Source: Lachnospiraceae bacterium
GTDB lineage: Bacteria > Bacillota_A > Clostridia > Lachnospirales > Lachnospiraceae
DNA length: 7,304 bases
Reading direction: 5' to 3'
Assembly: GCA_028694115.1 (NCBI GenBank)
Contig: JAQUUB010000160.1
Span: 1-7,304, forward strand
Shown here: piece by piece, positions 1 through 6,938 of the stretch
Position numbering within the stretch: the first letter of the stretch is position 1
Layout of the letters: each line of letters starts with the position of its first letter
Notes under the pieces: generated by a model
Told to the model about the DNA's origin: nothing
Database searches by the model: none
The model's input: the letters and a program-made list of their open reading frames with translations, nothing else
Program-made: the position numbers and the translations under genes

Positions 1-144
1 GGATGAATTATAGTTTAATACAGCAGAAAATACACCTAATAACACATTACAAATAACTACGATAATTACAATACTGGTCGTAATTTTTTTCTCGATCCCC
101 ATAAACTTGTCCTGTACTTCTTTTTTCTTTTCCACTTTTTTCAT
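1..144 (-). CDS. N-terminus of a membrane protein, probably a methyl-accepting chemotaxis receptor (partial)
   Basis: The reading frame opens with ATG at 144-142 and stays open for 48 codons to the window edge. Its GGAGGG ribosome binding site (157-152) lies 7 nt upstream, and a good promoter lies at 203-231. The visible part has a very basic cytoplasmic tail (MKKVEKKKEVQDK), then one hydrophobic segment at about residues 21-43, then LNYNSS. A short charged N-tail, a single signal-anchor helix and an Asn/Ser-rich start to the outer domain are typical of chemotaxis receptors in Clostridia. A sensor kinase or another single-pass sensor would start the same way, so the family call is an inference. 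It is transcribed away from the small plus-strand gene and shows no functional link to the polyamine operon. Confidence 0.6.
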   Translation of the reverse strand, partial: MKKVEKKKEVQDKFMGIEKKITTSIVIIVVICNVLLGVFSAVLNYNSS

Positions 145-202
145 ATGCAAACCCTCCAAGTATACTGTTTCTATTGACATTTTAACGACAATATTTGCGT
201 TT

Positions 203-231
203 ATTATACTATATTTTGGTTTAATTGTCAC
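203..231 (-). promoter_or_regulatory. Sigma-A-type promoter for the leftward membrane protein gene
   Basis: Read on the minus strand, GTGACA (231-226) and a perfect TATAAT (208-203) are separated by exactly 17 nt. This puts the start of transcription near 196, about 50 nt upstream of the ATG at 144. The -35 box lies inside the repeat cluster at 220-243, so a protein bound there would be expected to affect this promoter. No sigma-28 type motif was seen, although chemotaxis genes often use one. Confidence 0.7.
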
Positions 232-280
232 TAGTTGTCACTAATTTTCATCCACTTCCATCATTTGTATGACAATTAAA
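220..280. repeat. Direct plus inverted repeat cluster, candidate operator
   Basis: TTGTCACTA occurs twice, at 225-233 and 235-243, with a 10-bp period. TTTAATTGTCA (220-230) is also a perfect 11-bp inverted copy of TGACAATTAAA (270-280), with 39 bp between them. The left arm covers the -35 box of the leftward promoter. The right arm is a mirror-image -35-like box reading toward the small plus-strand gene. One-turn direct repeats together with a mirrored half-site suggest a regulator binding site shared by the divergent genes. The repeats are seen directly; the operator role is inferred. Confidence 0.45.
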
Positions 281-358
281 GCAAAAAACTCATTTTTAAT
301 ATTAGTTTTTTGTTTTTAAGGCATACTATAAAAAAGAAATAAAATCGAGGAAAATAAC

Positions 359-538
359 ATGATTGTAGCAGGCGTAAAATGTGATAAGTGTGGCAGAACT
401 GATTTGTCACTATATATGGAAAAAGAAGTGATTAAAACATTATCAGAAAGACAAGGCTGGCATTTTTATGATAAAGAAGCGGTTTGTCCATTTTGTTTTT
501 ATTCTAAGGAAATAGAACATAATAAAAACAAATCATGA
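359..538 (+). CDS. Small CxxC/CxxC protein, putative zinc-ribbon, function unknown
   Basis: A 59-codon reading frame starts at ATG 359 and ends at TGA 536-538. A GAGG ribosome binding site (347-350) sits 8 nt before the ATG. The protein has two cysteine pairs, C8-x-x-C11 near the N-terminus and C43-P-F-C46 near the C-terminus, separated by a charged stretch containing GWHFYD. This is the layout of a small zinc ribbon that would hold one metal ion. I do not recognise a named family. No signal peptide or membrane segment is present. The gene runs against the polyamine operon, and its stop codon touches the last base of nspC (538/539) with no gap. No convincing promoter was found; TACTAT at 324-329 is only a weak -10 candidate. 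The cysteine spacing and ribosome site support a real gene. Confidence 0.65.
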   Translation: MIVAGVKCDKCGRTDLSLYMEKEVIKTLSERQGWHFYDKEAVCPFCFYSKEIEHNKNKS

Positions 539-556
539 TTAAGACAGTCTGTTTTT
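524..556. terminator. Weak bidirectional terminator-like inverted repeat at the convergent gene ends
   Basis: AAAAACA (524-530) pairs with TGTTTTT (550-556) across a 19-nt interval that contains the palindrome AATCATGATT (531-540) and a small GAC/GTC repeat. Both strands would give a hairpin with a 5-T tract, and it spans the touching stop codons of the small gene and nspC. The stem is almost all A-T and short, so it would be a poor terminator. No stronger one exists near either gene end. Confidence 0.3.
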
Positions 557-1663
557 AAAATCTTCATATCCAAACGTCTTGACAATAATAATCTCATCCT
601 CCCTTTTCAGTGCTATTCCTGGAAGATTCATACCGTTAAAAGTATTATTCTTAACCATAGAATAAATCGCCATATCACAAAAAACAAGTCGATCACCCAC
701 TTGCAATTTTGTAGAAAACGAATAATCCCCAATGATATCTCCTGCTAGACAGGTCGGTCCTCCCAGACGATAGTTATATTCTTTCTCCCCCGGCATCATA
801 GCTCCAACGATTTCCGGTCGGTATGGCATTTCCAGAACATCCGGCATATGGCAGGCCGCAGACGTATCTAATATAGCAATATCCATTCCATTGTGTATCA
901 CATCCAGCACGGTACTTACCAAAAATCCCGCCTTTAAGGCAACAGCCTCCCCCGGCTCAAGATAAATAATAAGATTATATTTTGCCTGAATTCTCTTAAT
1001 ACAGGCAATTAATGTCTCTAAGTCATAGTCCTCCCTTGTAATGTGATGTCCACCGCCAAAATTCAGCCATTTCATTTGATGAAGATATTCTCCAAACTGT
1101 TCCTCCACTGATTCTAGTGTTTTTACAAGGTCATCGGAATTTTGCTCACAAAGGGTATGAAAATGGAGCCCTGAAATTCCTTCCAGGCTTTTTCCAATAA
1201 AATGATCGATGGTAATCCCCATTCGGGAAAAAGGAGCACATGGGTCATAAATTGCATGTCCCTCCTGAGTGGAGCACTGGGGATTGATTCGAAGACCATA
1301 CTCTTTTCCGGAAGCAATTGCTTTTTCCTTATACTTTTCCCACTGGGAAAAAGAATTGAATATGATATGGTCACAGATTTCCATAATTTCATCCATTTCT
1401 TCTTCCCGATATGCTGCCGAATAAATATGGTTTTCTCTTCCCATATACTCTTTTCCAAGTTTGGCCTCAAAAAGTCCACTTGCAGTGGTTCCACTCAGAT
1501 ACTTGCCCAATAAGGGGTAGACTGAAAACATGGAAAAACACTTCTGGGCCAGTAAAATATGACAGCCCGTCTGATCCATTACACTTTTTAATATTTCAAG
1601 ATTTTTTATTAGTAATGATTCCTCTACTACATAACACGGTGTGGGTATATTTTGCATTTTCAT
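539..1663 (-). CDS. nspC: Carboxynorspermidine/carboxyspermidine decarboxylase
   Basis: This PLP-dependent, alanine-racemase-fold (fold III) enzyme decarboxylates carboxyspermidine or carboxynorspermidine to spermidine or norspermidine in the cytoplasm. At 374 aa it has the normal family length. Visible motifs are the PLP-binding lysine K41 in AQKCFS, FHTLCEQ near 168-174, the glycine-rich phosphate loop GGGHH at 203-207, EPGE at 236-239, the catalytic cysteine region C305-LAGD, and YSMVKNNTFNG at 334-344, which is highly characteristic of NspC. It is the last gene of the operon, 24 nt after the dehydrogenase that makes its substrate. The start is ambiguous: ATG 1663 is used here and ATG 1657 (MQNIPTP) also fits. 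Neither has a well-spaced ribosome site, since AAGGA (1684-1680) is 16 nt away from the first. Whether the product is spermidine or norspermidine cannot be read from the sequence; spermidine is more likely because the operon makes putrescine. Confidence 0.95.
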   Translation of the reverse strand: MKMQNIPTPCYVVEESLLIKNLEILKSVMDQTGCHILLAQKCFSMFSVYPLLGKYLSGTTASGLFEAKLGKEYMGRENHIYSAAYREEEMDEIMEICDHIIFNSFSQWEKYKEKAIASGKEYGLRINPQCSTQEGHAIYDPCAPFSRMGITIDHFIGKSLEGISGLHFHTLCEQNSDDLVKTLESVEEQFGEYLHQMKWLNFGGGHHITREDYDLETLIACIKRIQAKYNLIIYLEPGEAVALKAGFLVSTVLDVIHNGMDIAILDTSAACHMPDVLEMPYRPEIVGAMMPGEKEYNYRLGGPTCLAGDIIGDYSFSTKLQVGDRLVFCDMAIYSMVKNNTFNGMNLPGIALKREDEIIIVKTFGYEDFKNRLS

Positions 1664-1687
1664 ATTAATTTCATTCCAATCCTTCTA

Positions 1688-2890
1688 TTAATCAACTAAA
1701 ATCGGGTTGAAATCTTCTTCCCATGGCAGTCCCCATTTATTTAACGCTTCCATAAAAGGATCTGGATCAAATTCTTCTATATTAAAAACACCAGAACCAC
1801 TCCAGGTACCGTTCATAATCATCATGGCACCAATCATGGCAGGTACCCCCGTAGTATAACTGATTGCCTGAGAACCAACTTCTTTGTAGCATTCCTGATG
1901 ATCGCAGATATTATAGATATAATAAGTTTTCTCCATACCATCTTTTTTGCCTTTTATCATACATCCAATATTGGTCTTTCCCACCGTTCTTGGTCCCAAA
2001 CTTGCTGGATCTGGCAACACTGCCTTTAAAAACTGAAGTGGTACAATCTTTTTCCCTTCAAATTCAATGGGTTCAATAGAAGTCATTCCCACATTTTCCA
2101 GGCACTTTAAATGTGTCAGGTAGCTCTGTCCAAAGGTCATAAAGAATCGAATTCTCTTAATACCGGGAATATTGATTCCAAGGGATTCCAGCTCTTCATG
2201 ATGAAGAAGATACATATCCTTCTTACCGACCTCTTTAAAATCATATTCCCTTTTGATTTCCATGGGTTCCGTTTCAATCCACTGGCCATCTTCCCAGTAG
2301 CTTCCCTTTGCAGAGACCTCGCGAATATTAATCTCAGGATTAAAATTTGTTGCAAATGGGTAACCATGGTCTCCACCATTGCAATCAAGAATATCAATAT
2401 AATTGATTTCATCAAAATAATGTTTTAGGGCATAAGCGCTAAATACCCCTGTTACCCCTGGATCAAATCCACTTCCAAGAAGTGCCATGATTCCTGCTTT
2501 TTGGAAACGTTCACGATAATCCCACTGCCATTTATATTCAAATTTTGCAGTATCCAGCGGTTCATAATTTGCGGTATCAACATAATGAGTCTTTGTAGCA
2601 AGACATGCCTCCATAATGGTCAAATCCTGATAAGGAAGTGCAAGATTAAGTACTAGTTTTGGTTTGAATTCCTGAATTAGGGTAACTAATTCTTCTACAC
2701 TATCTGCATCTACCTGCGCTGTATGAATAATTGTCTTTGTCTTTCCCTGTAACTCTTCTTTTAATTTATCGCATTTACTCTTCGTACGGCTTGCGATCAT
2801 AATTTCTTCAAAAACCTCGCTGTTTTGACAACATTTGTGGATTGCAACACCTGCTACTCCACCACATCCAATTATAAGTGCTTTTCCCAT
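1688..2890 (-). CDS. Carboxynorspermidine/carboxyspermidine dehydrogenase (saccharopine dehydrogenase family)
   Basis: This enzyme condenses a diamine (putrescine or diaminopropane) with aspartate beta-semialdehyde and reduces the imine with NAD(P)H, giving carboxyspermidine or carboxynorspermidine for NspC. The 400-residue protein starts with the Rossmann motif GCGGVAG (residues 8-14) and has IASRTKSKC (32-40), LGSGFDPGVTGVF (138-150), GGDHGYPFATNF (172-183), SYTTGVPA (344-351) and FDPDPF (374-379). It resembles the Vibrio carboxynorspermidine synthase more than true lysine-pathway saccharopine dehydrogenases, and the neighbouring nspC fits that reading. ATG 2890 is chosen over the in-frame TTG at 2920 because AGGAG (2903-2899) sits 8 nt before it, downstream of the TTG. 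With this start only one base separates it from the speB stop codon, so translation is probably coupled. Substrate preference is not determinable here. Confidence 0.92.
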   Translation of the reverse strand: MGKALIIGCGGVAGVAIHKCCQNSEVFEEIMIASRTKSKCDKLKEELQGKTKTIIHTAQVDADSVEELVTLIQEFKPKLVLNLALPYQDLTIMEACLATKTHYVDTANYEPLDTAKFEYKWQWDYRERFQKAGIMALLGSGFDPGVTGVFSAYALKHYFDEINYIDILDCNGGDHGYPFATNFNPEINIREVSAKGSYWEDGQWIETEPMEIKREYDFKEVGKKDMYLLHHEELESLGINIPGIKRIRFFMTFGQSYLTHLKCLENVGMTSIEPIEFEGKKIVPLQFLKAVLPDPASLGPRTVGKTNIGCMIKGKKDGMEKTYYIYNICDHQECYKEVGSQAISYTTGVPAMIGAMMIMNGTWSGSGVFNIEEFDPDPFMEALNKWGLPWEEDFNPILVD

Positions 2891-2891
2891 T

Positions 2892-3761
2892 TTATTTTCT
2901 CCTATTCTCTTTATTTCCAACTGCGAGTAATAATTCTCTTAGTATTTTGCAAGCAAGAGCTGTTGAAGCTCCTGACTGATCATAAATGGGTGACAATTCA
3001 TTCACATCCATTCCGACTACATTACATTTTCCTACCTTTATCATAGCAGCTAACAGTTCCATAAAAGTTATGCCACCTGCTTCTGGCGTTCCTGTTCCAG
3101 GAAATACCGAAGGATCTAGTACATCAAGATCAATAGTAAAATAGATTGGTCTGTCTCCAATTACATTTAACGCATCTTCTAATCCCTCCAGATTGAATTT
3201 ATGAAGACCCGTATGATCCTTTGCCCAATCAAATTCTTTTTTTTCCCCGCTCCTTATTCCGAATTGAAATATTTTTCCGTCTCCTGTCAGATCCCATATT
3301 CGACGGATAACGGTTGCATGGGAAAGTGATTCCTCCAAATAGGTTTCTCTTAAATCCGTATGTGCATCAAAATGAATCACATGAACATCCGGGTATTTTC
3401 TGAATACCGCTTCAAAAGCACCCAATGTTACCAGATGTTCTCCGCCAATCATACAGGGAATTTTTTCATTATTAATAATTTCTTCTACTGTCTCTTTGAT
3501 TTCATCAAGAGCTCTTCTGGAATTTCCAAAAGGGAGTTCTAAGTCACCACCATCAAATATTGCATAGTCCTCCATATCCTTGTCCTGATATGGACTATAG
3601 GTTTCAAGACCAAAAGATTCCCCTCTCATGGTACGGCTGGCAAATCGGGTTCCCGGCCGGTAGGAGGTTGTGGAATCAAAGGGTGCTCCAAAAATCACAA
3701 TTTCTGCTTCTTTAAAGGAAGACTCACAGCCAATAAATGTTTCTATATTTTTATTCCACAT
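2892..3761 (-). CDS. speB: Agmatinase
   Basis: SpeB hydrolyses agmatine to putrescine and urea using a two-manganese centre. The 289-aa protein is of usual ureohydrolase length and keeps all expected metal ligands: H109 in GGEH, D132, H134 and D136 in FDAHTD, and D211 and D213 in TIDLDVLDP. GTGTPEAGG (222-230) carries the conserved glutamate, and H148 follows in SHATVIRRI. The family also includes arginase, formiminoglutamase and guanidinobutyrase. Agmatinase is preferred because an arginine-decarboxylase-type gene and two spermidine routes share the operon. The start codon lies inside the end of speE (11-bp overlap), with AGGAG (3776-3772) 10 nt upstream, so translation is probably coupled to speE. 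Putrescine made here is the common input for both downstream aminopropylation routes. Confidence 0.95.
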   Translation of the reverse strand: MWNKNIETFIGCESSFKEAEIVIFGAPFDSTTSYRPGTRFASRTMRGESFGLETYSPYQDKDMEDYAIFDGGDLELPFGNSRRALDEIKETVEEIINNEKIPCMIGGEHLVTLGAFEAVFRKYPDVHVIHFDAHTDLRETYLEESLSHATVIRRIWDLTGDGKIFQFGIRSGEKKEFDWAKDHTGLHKFNLEGLEDALNVIGDRPIYFTIDLDVLDPSVFPGTGTPEAGGITFMELLAAMIKVGKCNVVGMDVNELSPIYDQSGASTALACKILRELLLAVGNKENRRK

Positions 3762-4602
3762 CTCTTAACAACTCCTCTACATAATTAGGAAGAGCAAATG
3801 CTCCAACATGAAGTTTTGTATTATAATATCTAGTCTGAATACCAAGTGCATTCCATTTTGTGGCATTAAAATCCTTAACGGGATGATATTTTTGGGAAGC
3901 AAACCCAAATAGCCAGTGTCCCGATGGATAAGTTGGAATATGTGCCTGATACACCTTACTGATAGCAAAGCTTTCCACAATTCTTTTATGTGCACGTTGC
4001 ATGGCAAGCGCATCTTCTTTATAGAAAGGACTCTCATGCTGATTTACGATAATACCGTCTTCTTTCAGTGCTTTATAACAATTTCCGTAGAATTCCTTGG
4101 TAAACAATCCTTCACCGGGTCCAAAAGGATCTGTAGAATCCACAATGATCAGGTCATATTCATTTTCGCAGGTACGAATGTATTTTAGTCCATCCTGATA
4201 CGTAATATGTACCCTTTTATCATTCAGGCTACAAGCTGTAAGCGGAAGATATTTTTTACAAACCTCCACTACTAATTCATCAATTTCCACCATATCAATA
4301 TGTTCTATGCAGTCATATCTGGCTAGTTCCCTTATGACACCCCCGTCACCTGCACCAATTACCAACACCTTTTTAACATTAGGATGTACAGCCATAGGAA
4401 CATGAACAATCATTTCATGATAAATGAATTCATCTTTTTCAGTCAGCATCATATAGCCATCAAGTGTCAGGAAACGTCCAAACTCCTTAGAATCAAAGAC
4501 ATCAATTCTCTGAAATTCACTCTGTCCTGTAAATAATTGCCGATTTACTTTTATTGAAAAATTGACTTCTGAGGTATGTTGCTCTGTAAACCACAATTCC
4601 AT
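3751..4602 (-). CDS. speE: Spermidine synthase (putrescine aminopropyltransferase)
   Basis: SpeE transfers the aminopropyl group of decarboxylated AdoMet to putrescine, giving spermidine and methylthioadenosine. At 283 aa it matches the usual bacterial size. It has an N-terminal beta domain (about 1-60), then a Rossmann methyltransferase-like fold. Visible landmarks are Q31, Y61-H62, the nucleotide loop GAGDGG (83-88, where GGGDGG is common), VEID (105-108), the catalytic aspartate region DSTDP (155-159), GPGEGLFT (161-168), QHESPF (188-193), the YPSGHW segment near the C-terminal third, and RYYN..LHVGAFALP near the end. GGAG (4611-4608) is 5 nt before the ATG. It follows speA by 30 nt and overlaps speB by 11 bp. 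The partner SpeD is the first gene of the same operon. Other aminopropyl acceptors (cadaverine, agmatine) cannot be excluded. Confidence 0.95.
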   Translation of the reverse strand: MELWFTEQHTSEVNFSIKVNRQLFTGQSEFQRIDVFDSKEFGRFLTLDGYMMLTEKDEFIYHEMIVHVPMAVHPNVKKVLVIGAGDGGVIRELARYDCIEHIDMVEIDELVVEVCKKYLPLTACSLNDKRVHITYQDGLKYIRTCENEYDLIIVDSTDPFGPGEGLFTKEFYGNCYKALKEDGIIVNQHESPFYKEDALAMQRAHKRIVESFAISKVYQAHIPTYPSGHWLFGFASQKYHPVKDFNATKWNALGIQTRYYNTKLHVGAFALPNYVEELLRDVE

Positions 4603-4616
4603 GATTTCTCCGTTCT

Positions 4617-4630
4617 GCTGCCAGGGCAGC
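4617..4630 (-). other. Perfect 6-bp hairpin in the speA-speE intergenic gap
   Basis: GCTGCC (4617-4622) and GGCAGC (4625-4630) form a GC-rich stem just after the speA stop codon and five bases before the speE ribosome site GGAG (4611-4608). No T-run follows, so it is not a terminator. It could influence mRNA processing or speE translation. This 30-nt gap is the widest inside the operon. The inverted repeat is real; its role is a guess. Confidence 0.4.
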
Positions 4631-4632
4631 CA

Positions 4633-6078
4633 CTATTTCATTACATTTAAATGTTCCATATGCATATCTTGTGGACCTGTCATAAAACAACCTTTCTCTT
4701 TTGCATATGCAATATAATAAAGGATCTCCTTTGTAATTAATTCCCCTGGAGCAAGAATTGGAATCCCCGGTGGATAACACATGACAAATTCACTGCAGAC
4801 CCTTCCATCACTTTCCATAATTGGTAAAGATTTTTTTTCTCCATAAAATGCTGTTTTGGGAGAAACAACGACCTGTGGATTAATGTATTCATGATCTAGC
4901 ATTCCCGTTTTTTCTTTTTTAAAACGTCTCCTGATTTCTGCCAGGGCACTTACCAATCGCTCAATTTCGCGTTCCCTGTCTCCCACGGAGATATAAGCCA
5001 GTATATTTCCGATATCACCAAATTCGATCTGTATATCATATTCATCTCGTAACAAGTCATACACTTCAATCCCTGCCAATCCTACATCCAATGTGTTCAC
5101 AGAAAGTTTTGTTACATCAAAATCATAGACGGAATCACCGTTTACGATTTCCTTACAATATGCATAGTAATCACCTATTTTATTAATTTCTTCCCTTGCA
5201 TACTTTGCAAGTCCACGAACTCTTTCAAATATTTCATTCCCGTTAAGTGCAAGATTTTTACGGGATATATCAAGACTTGACATTAGCAGATAACTTCCAC
5301 TTGTGGTCTGGGTAAGGTTAATAATCTGACGCACATAGTCTGCATTTACTTTCTCTCCAATTAGCAAAAATGAACTTTGTGTAAGACTACCTCCCGACTT
5401 ATGCATACTTACAGATGCCATATCAGCCCCCGCCTCCATAGCTGACATCGGAAGTTCTTTATCAAAATAAAAGTGCGTACCATGCGCTTCATCTGCAAGA
5501 ACCAACATCCCATGCTTGTGGGCAAGTTCTGTAATTCCCTTAATGTTAGAGCAGATTCCATAATAAGTGGGATTGTTCACAAGCACTGCTTTTGCATCGG
5601 GATTTTCCACCATGGCCTTTTCTAAATCATTCAGTGACATCCCAAGTGCGATCCCCAGACGCTTATCCACATCCGGATTCACATAAATTGGTATAGCTCC
5701 ACATAAAACTAGTGCATTAATGGCACTTCGATGTACATTCCTTGGCATGATGATTTTATCACCTTCCTTGCATGCTGCAAGGATCATGCTCTGCACCGAA
5801 GAAGTAGTTCCCCCTACCATAAAAAAGGCATGAGCAGCTCCAAAAGCATCTGCTGCAATTTCTTCTGCTTCCTTAATGACGGAAACAGGATGACAGAGAT
5901 TATCTAGTGGTTTCATGGAATTTACATCCACAGTCATACATTTTTCTCCAAGGAAATCCGTTAGTTCCCTATTTCCTTTTCCTCTTTTATGTCCTGGAAC
6001 ATCAAAAGGAACCACTCTCTCTTTTTTAAATTTTTTCAGTGCCTCGTAAATCGGCATCCTGCTTTGATCTAATTTCAA
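4633..6078 (-). CDS. speA: Fold-I PLP arginine/lysine/ornithine decarboxylase, probably biosynthetic arginine decarboxylase (Bacillus SpeA type)
   Basis: This PLP-dependent amino acid decarboxylase of the Orn/Lys/Arg group 1 family has 481 residues. That is the short form found in Bacillus, lacking the extra N-terminal wing domain of the inducible E. coli enzymes. Motifs are FDVPGHKRGKG (25-35), GGTTSSVQ (89-96), H116 expected to stack on PLP, DEAHGTH (196-202), the Schiff-base lysine K227 in SMHKSGGSLTQSS, and the C-terminal PPGIPILAPGE. Motifs do not separate arginine from lysine or ornithine as substrate. Arginine is favoured because agmatinase is encoded two genes downstream. The start is TTG at 6078: AAGGAG (6092-6087), partly overlapping the speD stop codon, sits 8 nt upstream, while the next ATG (codon 8) has no such site. 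The gap from speD is only 12 nt. Confidence 0.9.
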   Translation of the reverse strand: MKLDQSRMPIYEALKKFKKERVVPFDVPGHKRGKGNRELTDFLGEKCMTVDVNSMKPLDNLCHPVSVIKEAEEIAADAFGAAHAFFMVGGTTSSVQSMILAACKEGDKIIMPRNVHRSAINALVLCGAIPIYVNPDVDKRLGIALGMSLNDLEKAMVENPDAKAVLVNNPTYYGICSNIKGITELAHKHGMLVLADEAHGTHFYFDKELPMSAMEAGADMASVSMHKSGGSLTQSSFLLIGEKVNADYVRQIINLTQTTSGSYLLMSSLDISRKNLALNGNEIFERVRGLAKYAREEINKIGDYYAYCKEIVNGDSVYDFDVTKLSVNTLDVGLAGIEVYDLLRDEYDIQIEFGDIGNILAYISVGDREREIERLVSALAEIRRRFKKEKTGMLDHEYINPQVVVSPKTAFYGEKKSLPIMESDGRVCSEFVMCYPPGIPILAPGELITKEILYYIAYAKEKGCFMTGPQDMHMEHLNVMK

Positions 6079-6090
6079 TTGTCTGACTCC

Positions 6091-6885
6091 TTAAAATATA
6101 TTACTGCCACTAAAAATCTCAATCATTTCCTGGCGCAGGCCATTCGTAATATCCAGTCTGGTCTTTGGTGGCAGTTCATAGACATCTGTTTTAAATAAGT
6201 AGTTTTGCAAATCAATTTCCTTAATCAGCATCTTTGTATGAAAAATATTGGACTGGTACATATTCACATCGATGGCATCATATTTTTTTAAAGTTTCATC
6301 ATCAATATAGTCCTGAATCGATGTTATCTTATGATCCATAAACAGCTTTTTCCCATCCATGGCCCTTGTAAATCCACGAACCTTATAATCCATTGTAATA
6401 ATATCTGAATCAAAGCTTCCAATAAGATAATCCAGAGTAGATAACGGAGTGATTTCCCCACAGGTTGCCACATCGATATCCACACGGAAGGTTGCAATAC
6501 TGGTATCTGGATGATACTCCGGATAAGTATGCACGGTAACATGACTTTTATCCAGATGTGCAACCGTTGTATCACCCTTTGTAATAATATCTCTTCTAAG
6601 GTCCCCACTTCTTGCTCCAAGCATCTGCTCTTCTGCAAGTAGAATCGTAACGCTGGCTCCCTGCGGATCATAATCCTGTTTAGAAACACTAAGTACATGA
6701 GCGCCGATCATCTCTGTTACATTACATAAAATTTTTACCAGACGGTCTGAATTGTATTGGTCATCAATATAGGCAATATAGTCTTTCTGCTCCCTCTGCG
6801 TCTTGGCATAGCATACATCATAAATATTGAAGCTTAATGACTTTGTTAAATTGTTAAATCCGTACAATGCAAGTTTGTTACTCAT
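6091..6885 (-). CDS. speD: S-adenosylmethionine decarboxylase proenzyme (E. coli-type)
   Basis: SpeD decarboxylates AdoMet to supply the aminopropyl donor for SpeE. It is made as a proenzyme that cleaves itself and converts a serine into a pyruvoyl cofactor. The 264-aa length equals that of E. coli SpeD and differs from the short (about 125 aa) Bacillus/Thermotoga form. The cleavage region HLDKSHVTVHTYPEYHPD (110-127) is intact, with cleavage expected between K113 and S114, which becomes the pyruvoyl group. ATG 6885 is chosen rather than the in-frame TTG at 6900, because GAGGGA (6898-6893) lies 7 nt before the ATG and itself overlaps that TTG. It is the first gene of the operon, preceded by a leader of about 350 nt containing a terminator, so it is probably the point of control for the whole pathway. 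Confidence 0.95.
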   Translation of the reverse strand: MSNKLALYGFNNLTKSLSFNIYDVCYAKTQREQKDYIAYIDDQYNSDRLVKILCNVTEMIGAHVLSVSKQDYDPQGASVTILLAEEQMLGARSGDLRRDIITKGDTTVAHLDKSHVTVHTYPEYHPDTSIATFRVDIDVATCGEITPLSTLDYLIGSFDSDIITMDYKVRGFTRAMDGKKLFMDHKITSIQDYIDDETLKKYDAIDVNMYQSNIFHTKMLIKEIDLQNYLFKTDVYELPPKTRLDITNGLRQEMIEIFSGSNIF

Positions 6886-6892
6886 TCGTTGG

Positions 6893-6898
6893 TCCCTC
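6893..6898 (-). promoter_or_regulatory. Ribosome binding site fixing the speD start
   Basis: GAGGGA lies 7 nt before ATG 6885 and covers the alternative TTG codon at 6900-6898, which therefore has no usable site of its own. A short upstream reading frame (6926-6897) ends with TGA inside this site, so ribosomes finishing it would be positioned on the speD start. Confidence 0.75.
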
Positions 6899-6938
6899 AA
6901 TACTTTCTCATGTAATCATGTTTCATGTGATTTCGTAC

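Noticed and set aside
174..210. Plus-strand promoter from TTGACA at 174
   Set aside because: The consensus -35 is there, but the nearest -10-like box (205-210) is 25 nt away, too far for a normal promoter.
1123..1668. Open frames on both strands inside nspC
   Set aside because: They lie within a well-supported gene, have no family motifs or ribosome sites, and read as shadow frames.
2891..2920. Longer dehydrogenase starting at TTG 2920
   Set aside because: AGGAG at 2903-2899 is correctly spaced for ATG 2890, and the Rossmann motif normally lies near the N-terminus. The extra ten residues are the other frame of the speB end.
4517..4780. Extra minus-strand frame spanning the speA-speE junction
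   Set aside because: It overlaps the ends of two clear enzymes in another frame and shows no domain-like content.
6886..6900. Longer speD starting at TTG 6900
   Set aside because: The TTG lies in the GAGGGA ribosome site that serves ATG 6885, and has no ribosome site of its own. The ATG gives the standard 264-residue length.
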